Assembly (NCBI GenBank): GCA_003222455.1
Contig: QHWF01000321.1
Coordinates: forward strand, 1-10,895
DNA from: Acidobacteriota bacterium
Lineage (GTDB): Bacteria; Acidobacteriota; Vicinamibacteria; Vicinamibacterales; CAVVIG01
DNA: 10,895 bases
Direction: 5' to 3'
The notes beneath the pieces are model-generated. The model saw nothing but the letters and a program-made list of their open reading frames with translations, made no database searches and was not told the DNA's origin. The position numbers and the translations under genes were made by a program. Position 1 is the stretch's first letter; every line of letters begins with the position of its first letter. Below are positions 1 to 5,491 of this stretch, in pieces.

Positions 1-2
1 TC

Positions 3-419
3 GGCCGGCGCAGCACGTTGATGTGGTTTCTCGCCGCAACGATGGCGCTCGGCGGAGTGTTCCTGGGCATCAAGGGCGTCGAGTACTCCCGCAAATTCGC
101 CGAGCACCACGTTCCGGGTCCGTCGTTCGAGTTCGAACTCGAGCAGCAACCGGGCGAGAAGCCCGTCCCGATTCAGAAGGACATCGTCCGGCACGCCCAG
201 ATCTTTTTCTCGCTGTATTTCGTGATGACGGGCCTGCACGCCGTTCACATGATCGTCGGCCTCGGCGTCATGTCGTTCATGTGCTGGTGGGCCTGGAGGG
301 GAACGATTACCGCCACGTACTACAGTCCGATTGAAATCAGCGGTCTCTACTGGCACTTTGTCGACATCGTCTGGATTTTCCTGTTCCCGCTGCTGTATCT
401 GATTGGCAGGCATGGCTAG
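3..419 (+). CDS. ctaE: Cytochrome c oxidase subunit III, C-terminal part (5' truncated)
   Basis: This is the C-terminal part of subunit III of a haem-copper terminal oxidase, an integral membrane subunit that stabilises the proton-pumping core. The reading frame is open from base 3, before the first in-frame TTG (18) and ATG (21), so the gene begins outside the window. Typical family blocks are visible: a membrane helix followed by GIKGVEY, the block FSLYFVMTGLHAVHMIVG, and the C-terminal YWHFVDIVWIFLFPLLYL, with helices separated by a charged loop rich in Glu and Pro. The loop FELEQQPGEKPVPIQKD is longer than in many homologues. The stop TAG (417-419) lies in the CTAG end of a repeat element. 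The next gene encodes a subunit IV-type protein, which supports an oxidase operon. A quinol oxidase subunit (CyoC-like) is the main alternative; the call to the subunit III superfamily is firm. Confidence 0.93.
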   Translation, partial: GRRSTLMWFLAATMALGGVFLGIKGVEYSRKFAEHHVPGPSFEFELEQQPGEKPVPIQKDIVRHAQIFFSLYFVMTGLHAVHMIVGLGVMSFMCWWAWRGTITATYYSPIEISGLYWHFVDIVWIFLFPLLYLIGRHG

Positions 420-548
420 CAGGCTGCTAAAACGCAGACTGAAGTGAAAAGTTCAAACTGAAAACTGGAAACCTGAAAGTAAAAAGGCGAAATGCAGGCC
501 TGGTTTTAAGTTTTAAGTTTTAAGTTTTAAGTTTTAAGTTTTAAGTTT
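416..548. repeat. Dispersed palindromic intergenic element, copy 1 (partial)
   Basis: The segment starts with CTAGCAGGCTGCT and carries a core (456-507) that matches copy 2 (9681-9732) at 48 of 52 positions, including the self-complementary CAGGCCTG centre. Its left end (416-451) resembles the reverse complement of the right end of copy 2 (9749-9786). In this copy the expected right arm is missing and is replaced by a GTTTTAA tandem array that runs to 7 bases before the subunit IV start codon. It has no coding capacity, and its AT-rich composition contrasts sharply with the neighbouring genes. It looks like a small MITE- or REP-like palindromic repeat; the family name is unknown to me. Confidence 0.75.
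503..548. repeat. Heptanucleotide tandem repeat (GTTTTAA)6 plus GTTT
   Basis: Six perfect head-to-tail copies of GTTTTAA plus a partial GTTT occupy these 46 bases. The array sits directly upstream of the subunit IV start codon at 555, where no good Shine-Dalgarno sequence is seen. Perfect short repeats are prone to slippage, so length variation between strains or within an assembly is likely. The unit could have arisen from the GTTTT(G/A)A-like sequence that follows the core in copy 2 (GTTTTGAGTTTTACGTTTT). Confidence 0.9.
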
Positions 549-554
549 GCGGAT

Positions 555-848
555 ATGAGCGAGCACATTCTTCCGACGCGTGTGTACTACCTGATCTTTG
601 CCACGCTGTTGCTCTGCACCTATCTGACGGTGCAGATTGCCTTCCTCGACCTCGGCCGCTTGAATGCGGTGGTCGCCCTGACGATCGCGGTGTTCAAGGC
701 GGTGCTCGTGGTGCTGTTTTTCATGCACGTGCGCTACAGCCCGCGTTTGACGTGGCTGGTCGTCATTGGCGCCGTGTTCTGGCTGATGATCCTGCTGGCC
801 CTCACGTCGGGCGACTATCTCACGCGATCGCGGGGGACATTCGGCTGA
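555..848 (+). CDS. Cytochrome c oxidase subunit IV family protein (small membrane subunit)
   Basis: This 97-residue protein has three predicted membrane helices: residues about 11-31 (YYLIFATLLLCTYLTVQIAF), 37-58 (LNAVVALTIAVFKAVLVVLFF) and 67-86 (WLVVIGAVFWLMILLALTS). The block VALTIAVFKAVLVVLFFMHVRYS is the hallmark of the prokaryotic subunit IV/CyoD-like family, a non-catalytic accessory subunit of haem-copper oxidases involved in assembly or stability. Its place directly after subunit III fits a ctaCDEF-type operon. The ATG at 555 is preferred because the family N-terminus (short hydrophilic segment, then helix 1) fits it exactly, although the sequence just upstream is repeat DNA with no clear ribosome-binding site. 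Translation may depend on coupling to, or readthrough from, the upstream oxidase genes. Confidence 0.88.
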   Translation: MSEHILPTRVYYLIFATLLLCTYLTVQIAFLDLGRLNAVVALTIAVFKAVLVVLFFMHVRYSPRLTWLVVIGAVFWLMILLALTSGDYLTRSRGTFG

Positions 849-871
849 GCTGAAGCCCGCACACCGGGTGT

Positions 872-893
872 CATACTAATTGTCGAGACCGTC
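872..893 (+). promoter_or_regulatory. Candidate -10 box for the histidine kinase gene
   Basis: The AT-rich CATACTAAT (872-880) lies 13-16 bases before the GTG at 894, inside an otherwise GC-rich gap. Either CATACT or ACTAAT matches TATAAT at 4 of 6 positions. No convincing -35 or Shine-Dalgarno sequence is seen. The spacing suggests a very short leader. Confidence 0.4.
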
Positions 894-1030
894 GTGCGCC
901 ATTCAACGCTCGAAGAAATCGTTGCACTGCTCGAGGCCACGCTCGAATCCACCCACGACGCCATCGTCGTCGCCGATTTGAGCCGCCGGATCGTGCGGTA
1001 CAACCAGCACTACCTCGACATGTTCGGCTT
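894..1030 (+). pseudogene. N-terminal PAS segment of the hybrid histidine kinase, out of frame with the rest
   Basis: From a GTG at 894 this frame encodes a typical start of a PAS sensor domain: a short helix (STLEEIVALLEATLES), then HDAIVVADLSRRIVRYNQ and YLDMFG. After about 1028 this frame becomes Arg/Cys/Ser-rich and loses all resemblance to a protein domain, while the next frame continues the PAS fold as LQSREALLPQLEDAD. Adding one C within the GGCTT at 1026-1030 (giving GGCCTT) would join the two as YLDMFGLQSREALL, a normal PAS sequence. Restored, the whole kinase would be about 626 residues. The defect may be a real mutation or a sequencing or assembly error; I cannot tell which. Confidence 0.7.
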
Positions 1031-1045
1031 CAGAGCCGCGAGGCG

Positions 1046-2773
1046 TTGTTGCCGCAACTGGAAGATGCCGACGCGCTCGCCGCCAAGTCACGAACCATCT
1101 GGGAGCACCCCGACCGCGAAGTGTTCGACGTGCTGCGGTTCAAGGACGGCCGGGTGTTCGAGCGCTGCGTGGCACCGCACCGGATCGGATCCACCATTGT
1201 CGGCCTGGTCGCCAGCTTCCGCGACATCAGTCAGTCCGCTCACGCCCAACAGGCGCTGGAGCTGCACCGGATCCTGTTCGAGAAGGCGCAGGAAGTGGCG
1301 CACGTCGGCAGCTGGGTGGCCGAGCTCGATGGATCGGATCGACTCGGCTGGTCGGCCGAGACGCACCGTATCTTCGGCGTGCTGCCCGGTCAGTTCGACG
1401 GCACAGCTGAAACATTTTTCTCGCTCGTCCACGACGACGATCGTGCGGTCGTGCGCGCGGCGAGCCTGGCCGCGGTCGAGGGTCGGGCGGCGTACGACGT
1501 CGAGCATCGGATTGTCCGCCGTGACGGCTCTGAACGCTGGGTTCACGAGCGCGCCGACGTTCTCCGCGGCGACCAGGGAGAGCCCATTCGCATGGTCGGC
1601 GCGGTCCAGGACATCACGGATCGCCGGCACCTCGAAGATCAGCTGCGCCACTCCCAGAAAATGGAGGCCGTCGGCCGGCTGGCGGGCGGCATTGCCCACG
1701 ATCTGAACAACGCGCTGACCGCGATCGCCGGGTACGCGGAGCTCGCGCTCGGACAGGTGCCCGACGAGCACCCGGTCCGGGAAGACCTCGACGAAATCCG
1801 GCGAGCCGCCGAACGGGCCAGCTCGGTCACGCGACACATGCTCGAGTTCAGCCGCAAACGGGTGCTCGAGCCGCGGGTCTTCAGCCTGAACGAGATCGTC
1901 ATGGCGGTGGCGCGGATGCTGTCGCGGCTTCTCGGCAGCGATATCGAAGTCGGCACGCGGTTGCAGCCGGCATTGCCGCCGATTCTGGGCGATCCCGGTC
2001 ACGTCGAGCAGGCCATCATCAATCTCGCCCTCAACGCGCGCGACGCGATGCCCAACGGCGGACGCCTCGATCTCGCCACGAGATTCGACATCGTCGACGA
2101 GACCTCGGCGCGCACGCACGTGCCGATGACGCCGGGACGGTATGTCGTGCTCTCGGTGACGGATACGGGACACGGCATGTCGCGCGAGATACAGAACCGC
2201 GTCTTCGAGCCGTTTTTCACGACGAAAGACGTGGGCAAAGGCACCGGCCTCGGGCTCTCGATGGTGTACGGCACGCTGAAGCAGATTGGCGGCTTCGTGT
2301 TCGTCGACAGCGAGGTCGGGCGCGGTAGCGAATTCTCGTTGTACTTTCCGCCCGTTCCGGCGCATGCGCTGCCGGCGGCGCTGGCGATCGCGGAAGGCAA
2401 ACGCGGCGGCACCGAAACCCTGCTCGTTGTCGAAGATGAAGCGGCCGTCCGAACGCTCGTGGCGTCTGCGCTCGGGAAGGCTGGCTACCGGGTGCTGATC
2501 GCGAGCTCGGCCGAGGAGGCGCTCAAGATCGCGGATGGCCACGCGGCCGACATCGATCTGCTGCTGACCGACGCGATGATGCCGGGCCAGAGCGGGATCG
2601 ATCTGGCCCGCGCGCTCATCAGCCGCCGACCCGATCTTCCGGTGGTTCTGATGTCCGGATACACGGAAGAGACCCTCCCCCTCGAAAACGTCGAGGAACG
2701 GTTCTCGCTGCTGCACAAGCCGTTCACGCCGCGAGAGCTGCGGCAGCGGATCCGAGAGGTACTGGATCGATAA
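1046..2773 (+). CDS. Hybrid sensor histidine kinase with C-terminal receiver (5' part frameshifted)
   Basis: This is a signal-transduction kinase. Numbered from a TTG at 1046, the frame holds the rest of PAS 1 (to about residue 63, ending in VASFRDISQ), a second PAS/PAC domain (about 70-200, ending in GAVQDITDRR), then HisKA with the phospho-acceptor His218 in GGIAHDLNN. The ATPase domain follows, with N box Asn326/Asn330 (NLALNARDAM), G1 box Asp373 (DTGHGM), F box FEPFFTT and G2 box GKGTGLGLS. A CheY-like receiver comes last (from about residue 455), with VVEDE, phospho-acceptor Asp509 (LLTDAMMPG) and Lys558 (HKPFT). All catalytic residues are intact. No membrane helix is seen, so the sensor is probably cytoplasmic. 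The TTG is unlikely to be the native start: coding continues upstream in another frame from 894. No DNA-binding output or cognate regulator is in the window, so the signal and target are unknown. Confidence 0.88.
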   Translation: MLPQLEDADALAAKSRTIWEHPDREVFDVLRFKDGRVFERCVAPHRIGSTIVGLVASFRDISQSAHAQQALELHRILFEKAQEVAHVGSWVAELDGSDRLGWSAETHRIFGVLPGQFDGTAETFFSLVHDDDRAVVRAASLAAVEGRAAYDVEHRIVRRDGSERWVHERADVLRGDQGEPIRMVGAVQDITDRRHLEDQLRHSQKMEAVGRLAGGIAHDLNNALTAIAGYAELALGQVPDEHPVREDLDEIRRAAERASSVTRHMLEFSRKRVLEPRVFSLNEIVMAVARMLSRLLGSDIEVGTRLQPALPPILGDPGHVEQAIINLALNARDAMPNGGRLDLATRFDIVDETSARTHVPMTPGRYVVLSVTDTGHGMSREIQNRVFEPFFTTKDVGKGTGLGLSMVYGTLKQIGGFVFVDSEVGRGSEFSLYFPPVPAHALPAALAIAEGKRGGTETLLVVEDEAAVRTLVASALGKAGYRVLIASSAEEALKIADGHAADIDLLLTDAMMPGQSGIDLARALISRRPDLPVVLMSGYTEETLPLENVEERFSLLHKPFTPRELRQRIREVLDR

Positions 2774-2784
2774 ACTCTACCAGC

Positions 2785-2870
2785 CACGACGATCAACGCA
2801 GAGCTCGCGGAACCCGCAGAGAAGACGGGTTTGTTCTGCGAGTTCTGCGGTTTCTGCGTTGAATGTCGTG
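2785..2870. terminator. Long imperfect inverted repeat between convergent genes
   Basis: The two 37-base arms (2785-2821 and 2834-2870) are complementary at 29 of 37 positions around a 12-base loop. Both arms are built from CGCAGA-type units. It lies 11 bases after the kinase stop and 52 bases beyond the stop of the minus-strand gene, so a bidirectional terminator is plausible. There is no T-tract of the classical intrinsic kind, and it could equally be a dispersed palindromic repeat. Confidence 0.55.
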
Positions 2871-2922
2871 CCGTGTGGCGGCGTCAGTTAGTCGGACACG
2901 CTCCCGGGTTCCGGATGCGGTT

Positions 2923-3546
2923 TCACCGCGCCAACGGTGTGAGCACTGGCGACGCCCCGCCTGGCAGCGGCGTGCGGGCGGTGTTGAGCACCATCGCGAT
3001 CATGGTGTAGTACCCGACAAGTCCGACGGTGTCGATCACGCCCTGCTCGCCGAACTTCGTCACGGCCCGCGCGTACGTCGCGTCGCTCACGCTCTGGTTG
3101 CGGCGCAGCTCGTCGCAGAACGAGAACAGGATCTCCTCGTCGTCCGCCATGTTGTCGGGGCGGCGGCCGTCGGCAATGGCCTTGATGACCGCCACCTGCA
3201 GGCCAGCCTGCCGCGCTAACGCTTCGTGTGCGTTCCACTCGTAGTTCTGCGTCCAGGCGCGGGCCGTCATGAGGATGACGAACTCGCTGAGGCGCGGCGG
3301 CAGCGCGCTTCGGTAGCGGAGGTAATCGCCCATCGCGCGCGCCCGGCCGAGCACTTCAGGGCTTCGCAGCAGCGGCACGAACGGCCCGCTGATCTCGGCC
3401 GATCGCGCCGTCCTGAATTCTTCGATCGCCTTCTTCTGCGCCTCGGTCAGCTTGTCGGCGGCAATCGGCGGCATGCGGTCCTGCGCGAGCGCCGGCGCGG
3501 CGGTGCAGATCAGGACGGCAATGGTGCGTGTGATCGTCGTGCGCAT
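2923..3546 (-). CDS. Exported carboxymuconolactone decarboxylase/AhpD-fold protein without redox cysteines
   Basis: This 207-residue protein has a Sec-type signal peptide: residues 1-21, with Arg at 2 and 7, a hydrophobic core IAVLICTAAPALA, and probable cleavage after Ala21. The mature part matches the CMD/AhpD helical fold, with GPFVPLLRSPEV, a helix with MGDYLRYRSALPP, and LSEFVILMTARAW...YEWNAHEALA. In classical AhpD the motif is E-x11-C-x2-C-x3-H. Here Glu88 and His107 keep that spacing, but the cysteine positions are Gln100 and Glu103, so it cannot be a dithiol peroxidase reductant. A lyase or other acid-base role, or a binding role, is possible; its substrate is unknown. A GGAG (3558-3555) sits 8 bases before the ATG and supports this start. 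It is divergent from the sugar genes and convergent with the kinase. Confidence 0.85.
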   Translation of the reverse strand: MRTTITRTIAVLICTAAPALAQDRMPPIAADKLTEAQKKAIEEFRTARSAEISGPFVPLLRSPEVLGRARAMGDYLRYRSALPPRLSEFVILMTARAWTQNYEWNAHEALARQAGLQVAVIKAIADGRRPDNMADDEEILFSFCDELRRNQSVSDATYARAVTKFGEQGVIDTVGLVGYYTMIAMVLNTARTPLPGGASPVLTPLAR

Positions 3547-3567
3547 GGTGTGCTCTCCGGCATCGGT

Positions 3568-3588
3568 ATCCTATACTGTGTGCCTTCT
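3568..3588. promoter_or_regulatory. Overlapping divergent -10 boxes
   Basis: The 42-base gap between the divergent starts (3546 minus, 3589 plus) contains GGTATCCTATACTG. TATACT (3572-3577) is a 5-of-6 match to TATAAT on the plus strand and ends 11 bases before the GTG at 3589. On the minus strand the overlapping TAGGAT (3573-3568) is a 4-of-6 match, 21 bases before the ATG at 3546. If both are used, polymerase can bind only one direction at a time. No -35 match is obvious on either side. Confidence 0.5.
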
Positions 3589-4608
3589 GTGGGAAACCCG
3601 ATCAAGCTGGCGCTCATCGGATTTGGCTACTGGGGACCGAACTACGCGCGCGTGCTGAACGATTTGCCGGGTGTCGAATTGACGGTGGTATGCGACGGCA
3701 GCGTCGAGCGCCTGGCGCTCGTTCGCGAGCGCTATCGCCTGGTCGCGACGTGCAGCCGGATCGACGATCTCTGGCACCGCGACGATGTCGACGGCGTGGT
3801 CATCGCGACGCCGGCGTCGACGCACGAGGCCATCGTGCGCGCCGCGCTCGAGCGCGAACGCCACGTGCTCGTCGAGAAGCCGATGGCGTTGACCGTCGGC
3901 GGCTGTGACGCCCTCTGCCGTCTCGCCGCGTCGGCGAAGCGCCTGCTGATGGTCGGCTACACGTTTCTGTACAACGCCGGTGTGCTCAAGATGAAGCAGT
4001 ACATGGCGCCTGAACAGTTCGGGCAGGTGTACTATCTGCATGCCACGCGGACCAATCTCGGGCCGATCCGCCACGACGTGAACGCGGTGTGGGATCTCGC
4101 GCCGCACGACATCGCCATTTTCAACTATCTGCTCGACGAACAGCCGTTGTGGGCGTCCGCGATCGGCGCGCGCGTGCTGCGCACCGCACGCGACGACATC
4201 GCGTTTGCGACGCTCGGGTACAGCAACGAGGTGGTGGGCAACATTCACGTGAGCTGGGCCGACCCGAACAAGGTCCGCGAAGTGGTTGCCGTGGGCAGCC
4301 GGCGCCGCCTCGTCTTCAACGACCTGAACGACGCCGAGCGCGTGCGCGTGTTCGAGCGCGGCGTCTCGGTGGGCGAGGCGATGGCCGACTCGTACGGCGA
4401 GTTCAAGCTGCTCGTCCGCGACGGCGACATCATCAGCCCGAAAGTGGAACCGAGCGAGCCGCTCAAGAACCAGTGCCAGGAATTCGTTGACGCGATTGCC
4501 GCGGGGCGTACGCCCGTCGCGAGCGGGGAGTTCGGTCTGGCCGTGGTCCGGGCGCTGGCGGCCATCCAGGCGTCGATGAGCGCCCGCGGCGCAGTGGTGG
4601 ACGTGTGA
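3589..4608 (+). CDS. Gfo/Idh/MocA family NAD(P)-dependent sugar oxidoreductase
   Basis: This 339-residue oxidoreductase begins with a Rossmann fold: residues 5-18 carry GxGxxG as Gly11-Gly13-Gly16 (LALIGFGYWGPN). The catalytic-type motif EKP follows, with Lys97 (VLVEKPMALT), then GYTFLYN, and WDLAPHDI with His173 in the usual catalytic position. Length and motif order fit the family well. Within the family, WlbA/WbpB and GnnA oxidise the 3-OH of UDP-amino sugars; an acetyltransferase and aminotransferase next door suggest the same role here, but this is inference from context. The frame is open back to 3226, but that stretch antisenses the signal peptide region of the neighbour. GTG 3589 is chosen because the fold begins at once and TATACT lies 11 bases upstream; GTG 3580 is an alternative. 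No Shine-Dalgarno is seen, so the mRNA may be nearly leaderless. Confidence 0.88.
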   Translation: MGNPIKLALIGFGYWGPNYARVLNDLPGVELTVVCDGSVERLALVRERYRLVATCSRIDDLWHRDDVDGVVIATPASTHEAIVRAALERERHVLVEKPMALTVGGCDALCRLAASAKRLLMVGYTFLYNAGVLKMKQYMAPEQFGQVYYLHATRTNLGPIRHDVNAVWDLAPHDIAIFNYLLDEQPLWASAIGARVLRTARDDIAFATLGYSNEVVGNIHVSWADPNKVREVVAVGSRRRLVFNDLNDAERVRVFERGVSVGEAMADSYGEFKLLVRDGDIISPKVEPSEPLKNQCQEFVDAIAAGRTPVASGEFGLAVVRALAAIQASMSARGAVVDV

Positions 4609-5336
4609 TGATGGCTGAAGTGACGAGACTCCTCCCTGAGCTCGCTGGATTGGCCGACGTCGAGCTGGGACCCGGCGCTTCGATCGACCCCGGCGTGATC
4701 CTCGGGTATCCGTCCGGACGCGCCGGTGTGTCGGGTCCGACCCGGATCGGCGCGGGCGCCCGGCTGCGCGCCGGCACCGTCATCTATGCGGCTGTTGAAA
4801 TCGGCGACGGGTTCGAAACCGGTCACCACTCCATCGTGCGCGAGGAGAACCGCATTGGCAGCCACTGCACGCTGTGGAACAATTCCACGATCGATTACGG
4901 TTGTGTGATTGGCAACCGCGTCCGCATCCATTGCAACGTGTACATCGCCCAGTTCACCACGCTCGAAGACGACGTGTTCCTGGCGCCCGGCGTGACGATC
5001 GCCAACGATCCGCACCCGGTCTGCACGAAGTGCATGCAGGGTCCCACGATTCGGCAGGGCGCGCGCATCGGCGTGAACGTCACGCTGCTCCCGCTCATCA
5101 CGATTGGCGAACACGCGCTCGTCGGCGCCGGCAGCGTCGTCACCGGCGACGTGCCCGCCGGCATGCTCGTCGCGGGCAATCCGGCGCGCGTTGTCGGGCC
5201 GGTCGATTCGCTCGAGTGTCCTTTCGGCATCGTCATTCCGTATGAGCACGGCGTGGACGTGCGCCATCGGCCCGCGTGGACGACGGTCGCGCCGCTTTCC
5301 AGGCCGGTGACCAGGCCGTCGAAATCGTCCCGTTAG
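4608..5336 (+). CDS. Left-handed beta-helix (hexapeptide-repeat) N-acetyltransferase
   Basis: This 242-residue protein is dominated by hexapeptide repeats from about residue 18 to 190 (for example IGAGARLRAGTVI, IGNRVRIHCNVYI, LEDDVFLAPGVTI, IGEHALVGAGSVV), which fold as a left-handed parallel beta-helix and act as trimers using acetyl-CoA. The line IANDPHPVCTKC with Cys139/Cys142 and the C-terminal NPARVVGP are typical of sugar N-acetyltransferases such as the WbpD/WlbB type. The ATG at 4608 overlaps the oxidoreductase stop (TGATG), a common sign of translational coupling; GTG 4605 and ATG 4611 are alternatives. It presumably acetylates the amino group installed by the neighbouring aminotransferase, in the cytoplasm, on a nucleotide sugar. 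The C-terminal 50 residues after the helix (CPFGIVIPYEHGVDVRHR onward) end in a Pro/Ser-rich tail without a recognisable fold. Confidence 0.88.
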   Translation: MMAEVTRLLPELAGLADVELGPGASIDPGVILGYPSGRAGVSGPTRIGAGARLRAGTVIYAAVEIGDGFETGHHSIVREENRIGSHCTLWNNSTIDYGCVIGNRVRIHCNVYIAQFTTLEDDVFLAPGVTIANDPHPVCTKCMQGPTIRQGARIGVNVTLLPLITIGEHALVGAGSVVTGDVPAGMLVAGNPARVVGPVDSLECPFGIVIPYEHGVDVRHRPAWTTVAPLSRPVTRPSKSSR

Positions 5337-5398
5337 CCGTGCTTGCGCGGCCAGAATGTGCACGAAACTGTCAGCTTTGCCGCGCAACCACGGCTTAG

Positions 5399-5422
5399 CC
5401 GCGGCCGCGCGAGCGGCCGCGG
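5399..5422 (+). terminator. Perfect GC hairpin with GCGA tetraloop
   Basis: CCGCGGCCGC (5399-5408) and GCGGCCGCGG (5413-5422) form a perfect 10-base-pair all-GC stem closed by GCGA, which fits the stable GNRA tetraloop class. It lies 62 bases after the acetyltransferase stop and 70 bases before the glycosyltransferase start. No U-tract follows, so an ordinary intrinsic terminator is uncertain; RNA stabilisation, pausing or an attenuator-like role are alternatives. Confidence 0.5.
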
Positions 5423-5444
5423 ATCTAGTAACGAAGGTCCGCCG

Positions 5445-5491
5445 TACAATCACGCGTTTTCACTCGTCGGTTTGAGGCGGAGCTTCGTTAC
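5445..5491 (+). promoter_or_regulatory. Candidate -10 box and ribosome-binding site for the glycosyltransferase gene
   Basis: TACAAT (5445-5450) matches TATAAT at 5 of 6 positions and would start transcription near 5457. GAGGCGGAG (5474-5482) is a good Shine-Dalgarno stretch, with its GGAG ending 9 bases before the ATG at 5492. Together with the upstream hairpin this suggests a second transcription unit within the sugar cluster. No good -35 is visible. Confidence 0.5.

Noticed and set aside
503..548. The regular GTTTTAA array as a CRISPR or iteron origin
   Set aside because: The units are contiguous heptamers without spacers, and no cas or replication gene is near.
894..1706. The full 270-codon frame from 894 as an independent protein
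   Set aside because: Only the first 45 or so codons look like protein; the rest is a shifted reading of the kinase gene.
1088..2716. A 542-codon open frame on the minus strand opposite the histidine kinase
   Set aside because: It is antisense to a kinase whose every motif is recognisable, and its translation is Arg/His/Asp-rich without domains. Long antisense open frames are expected in GC-rich DNA.
3226..3588. N-terminal extension of the oxidoreductase back to 3226
   Set aside because: The extension overlaps the divergent AhpD-like gene and its promoter, is Arg-rich and non-homologous; the Rossmann fold begins only at 3589.
4245..5453. A 402-codon minus-strand open frame opposite the oxidoreductase and acetyltransferase genes
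   Set aside because: Its composition (Arg/Ala/His-rich) and lack of any motif indicate a shadow of the two well-supported plus-strand genes.
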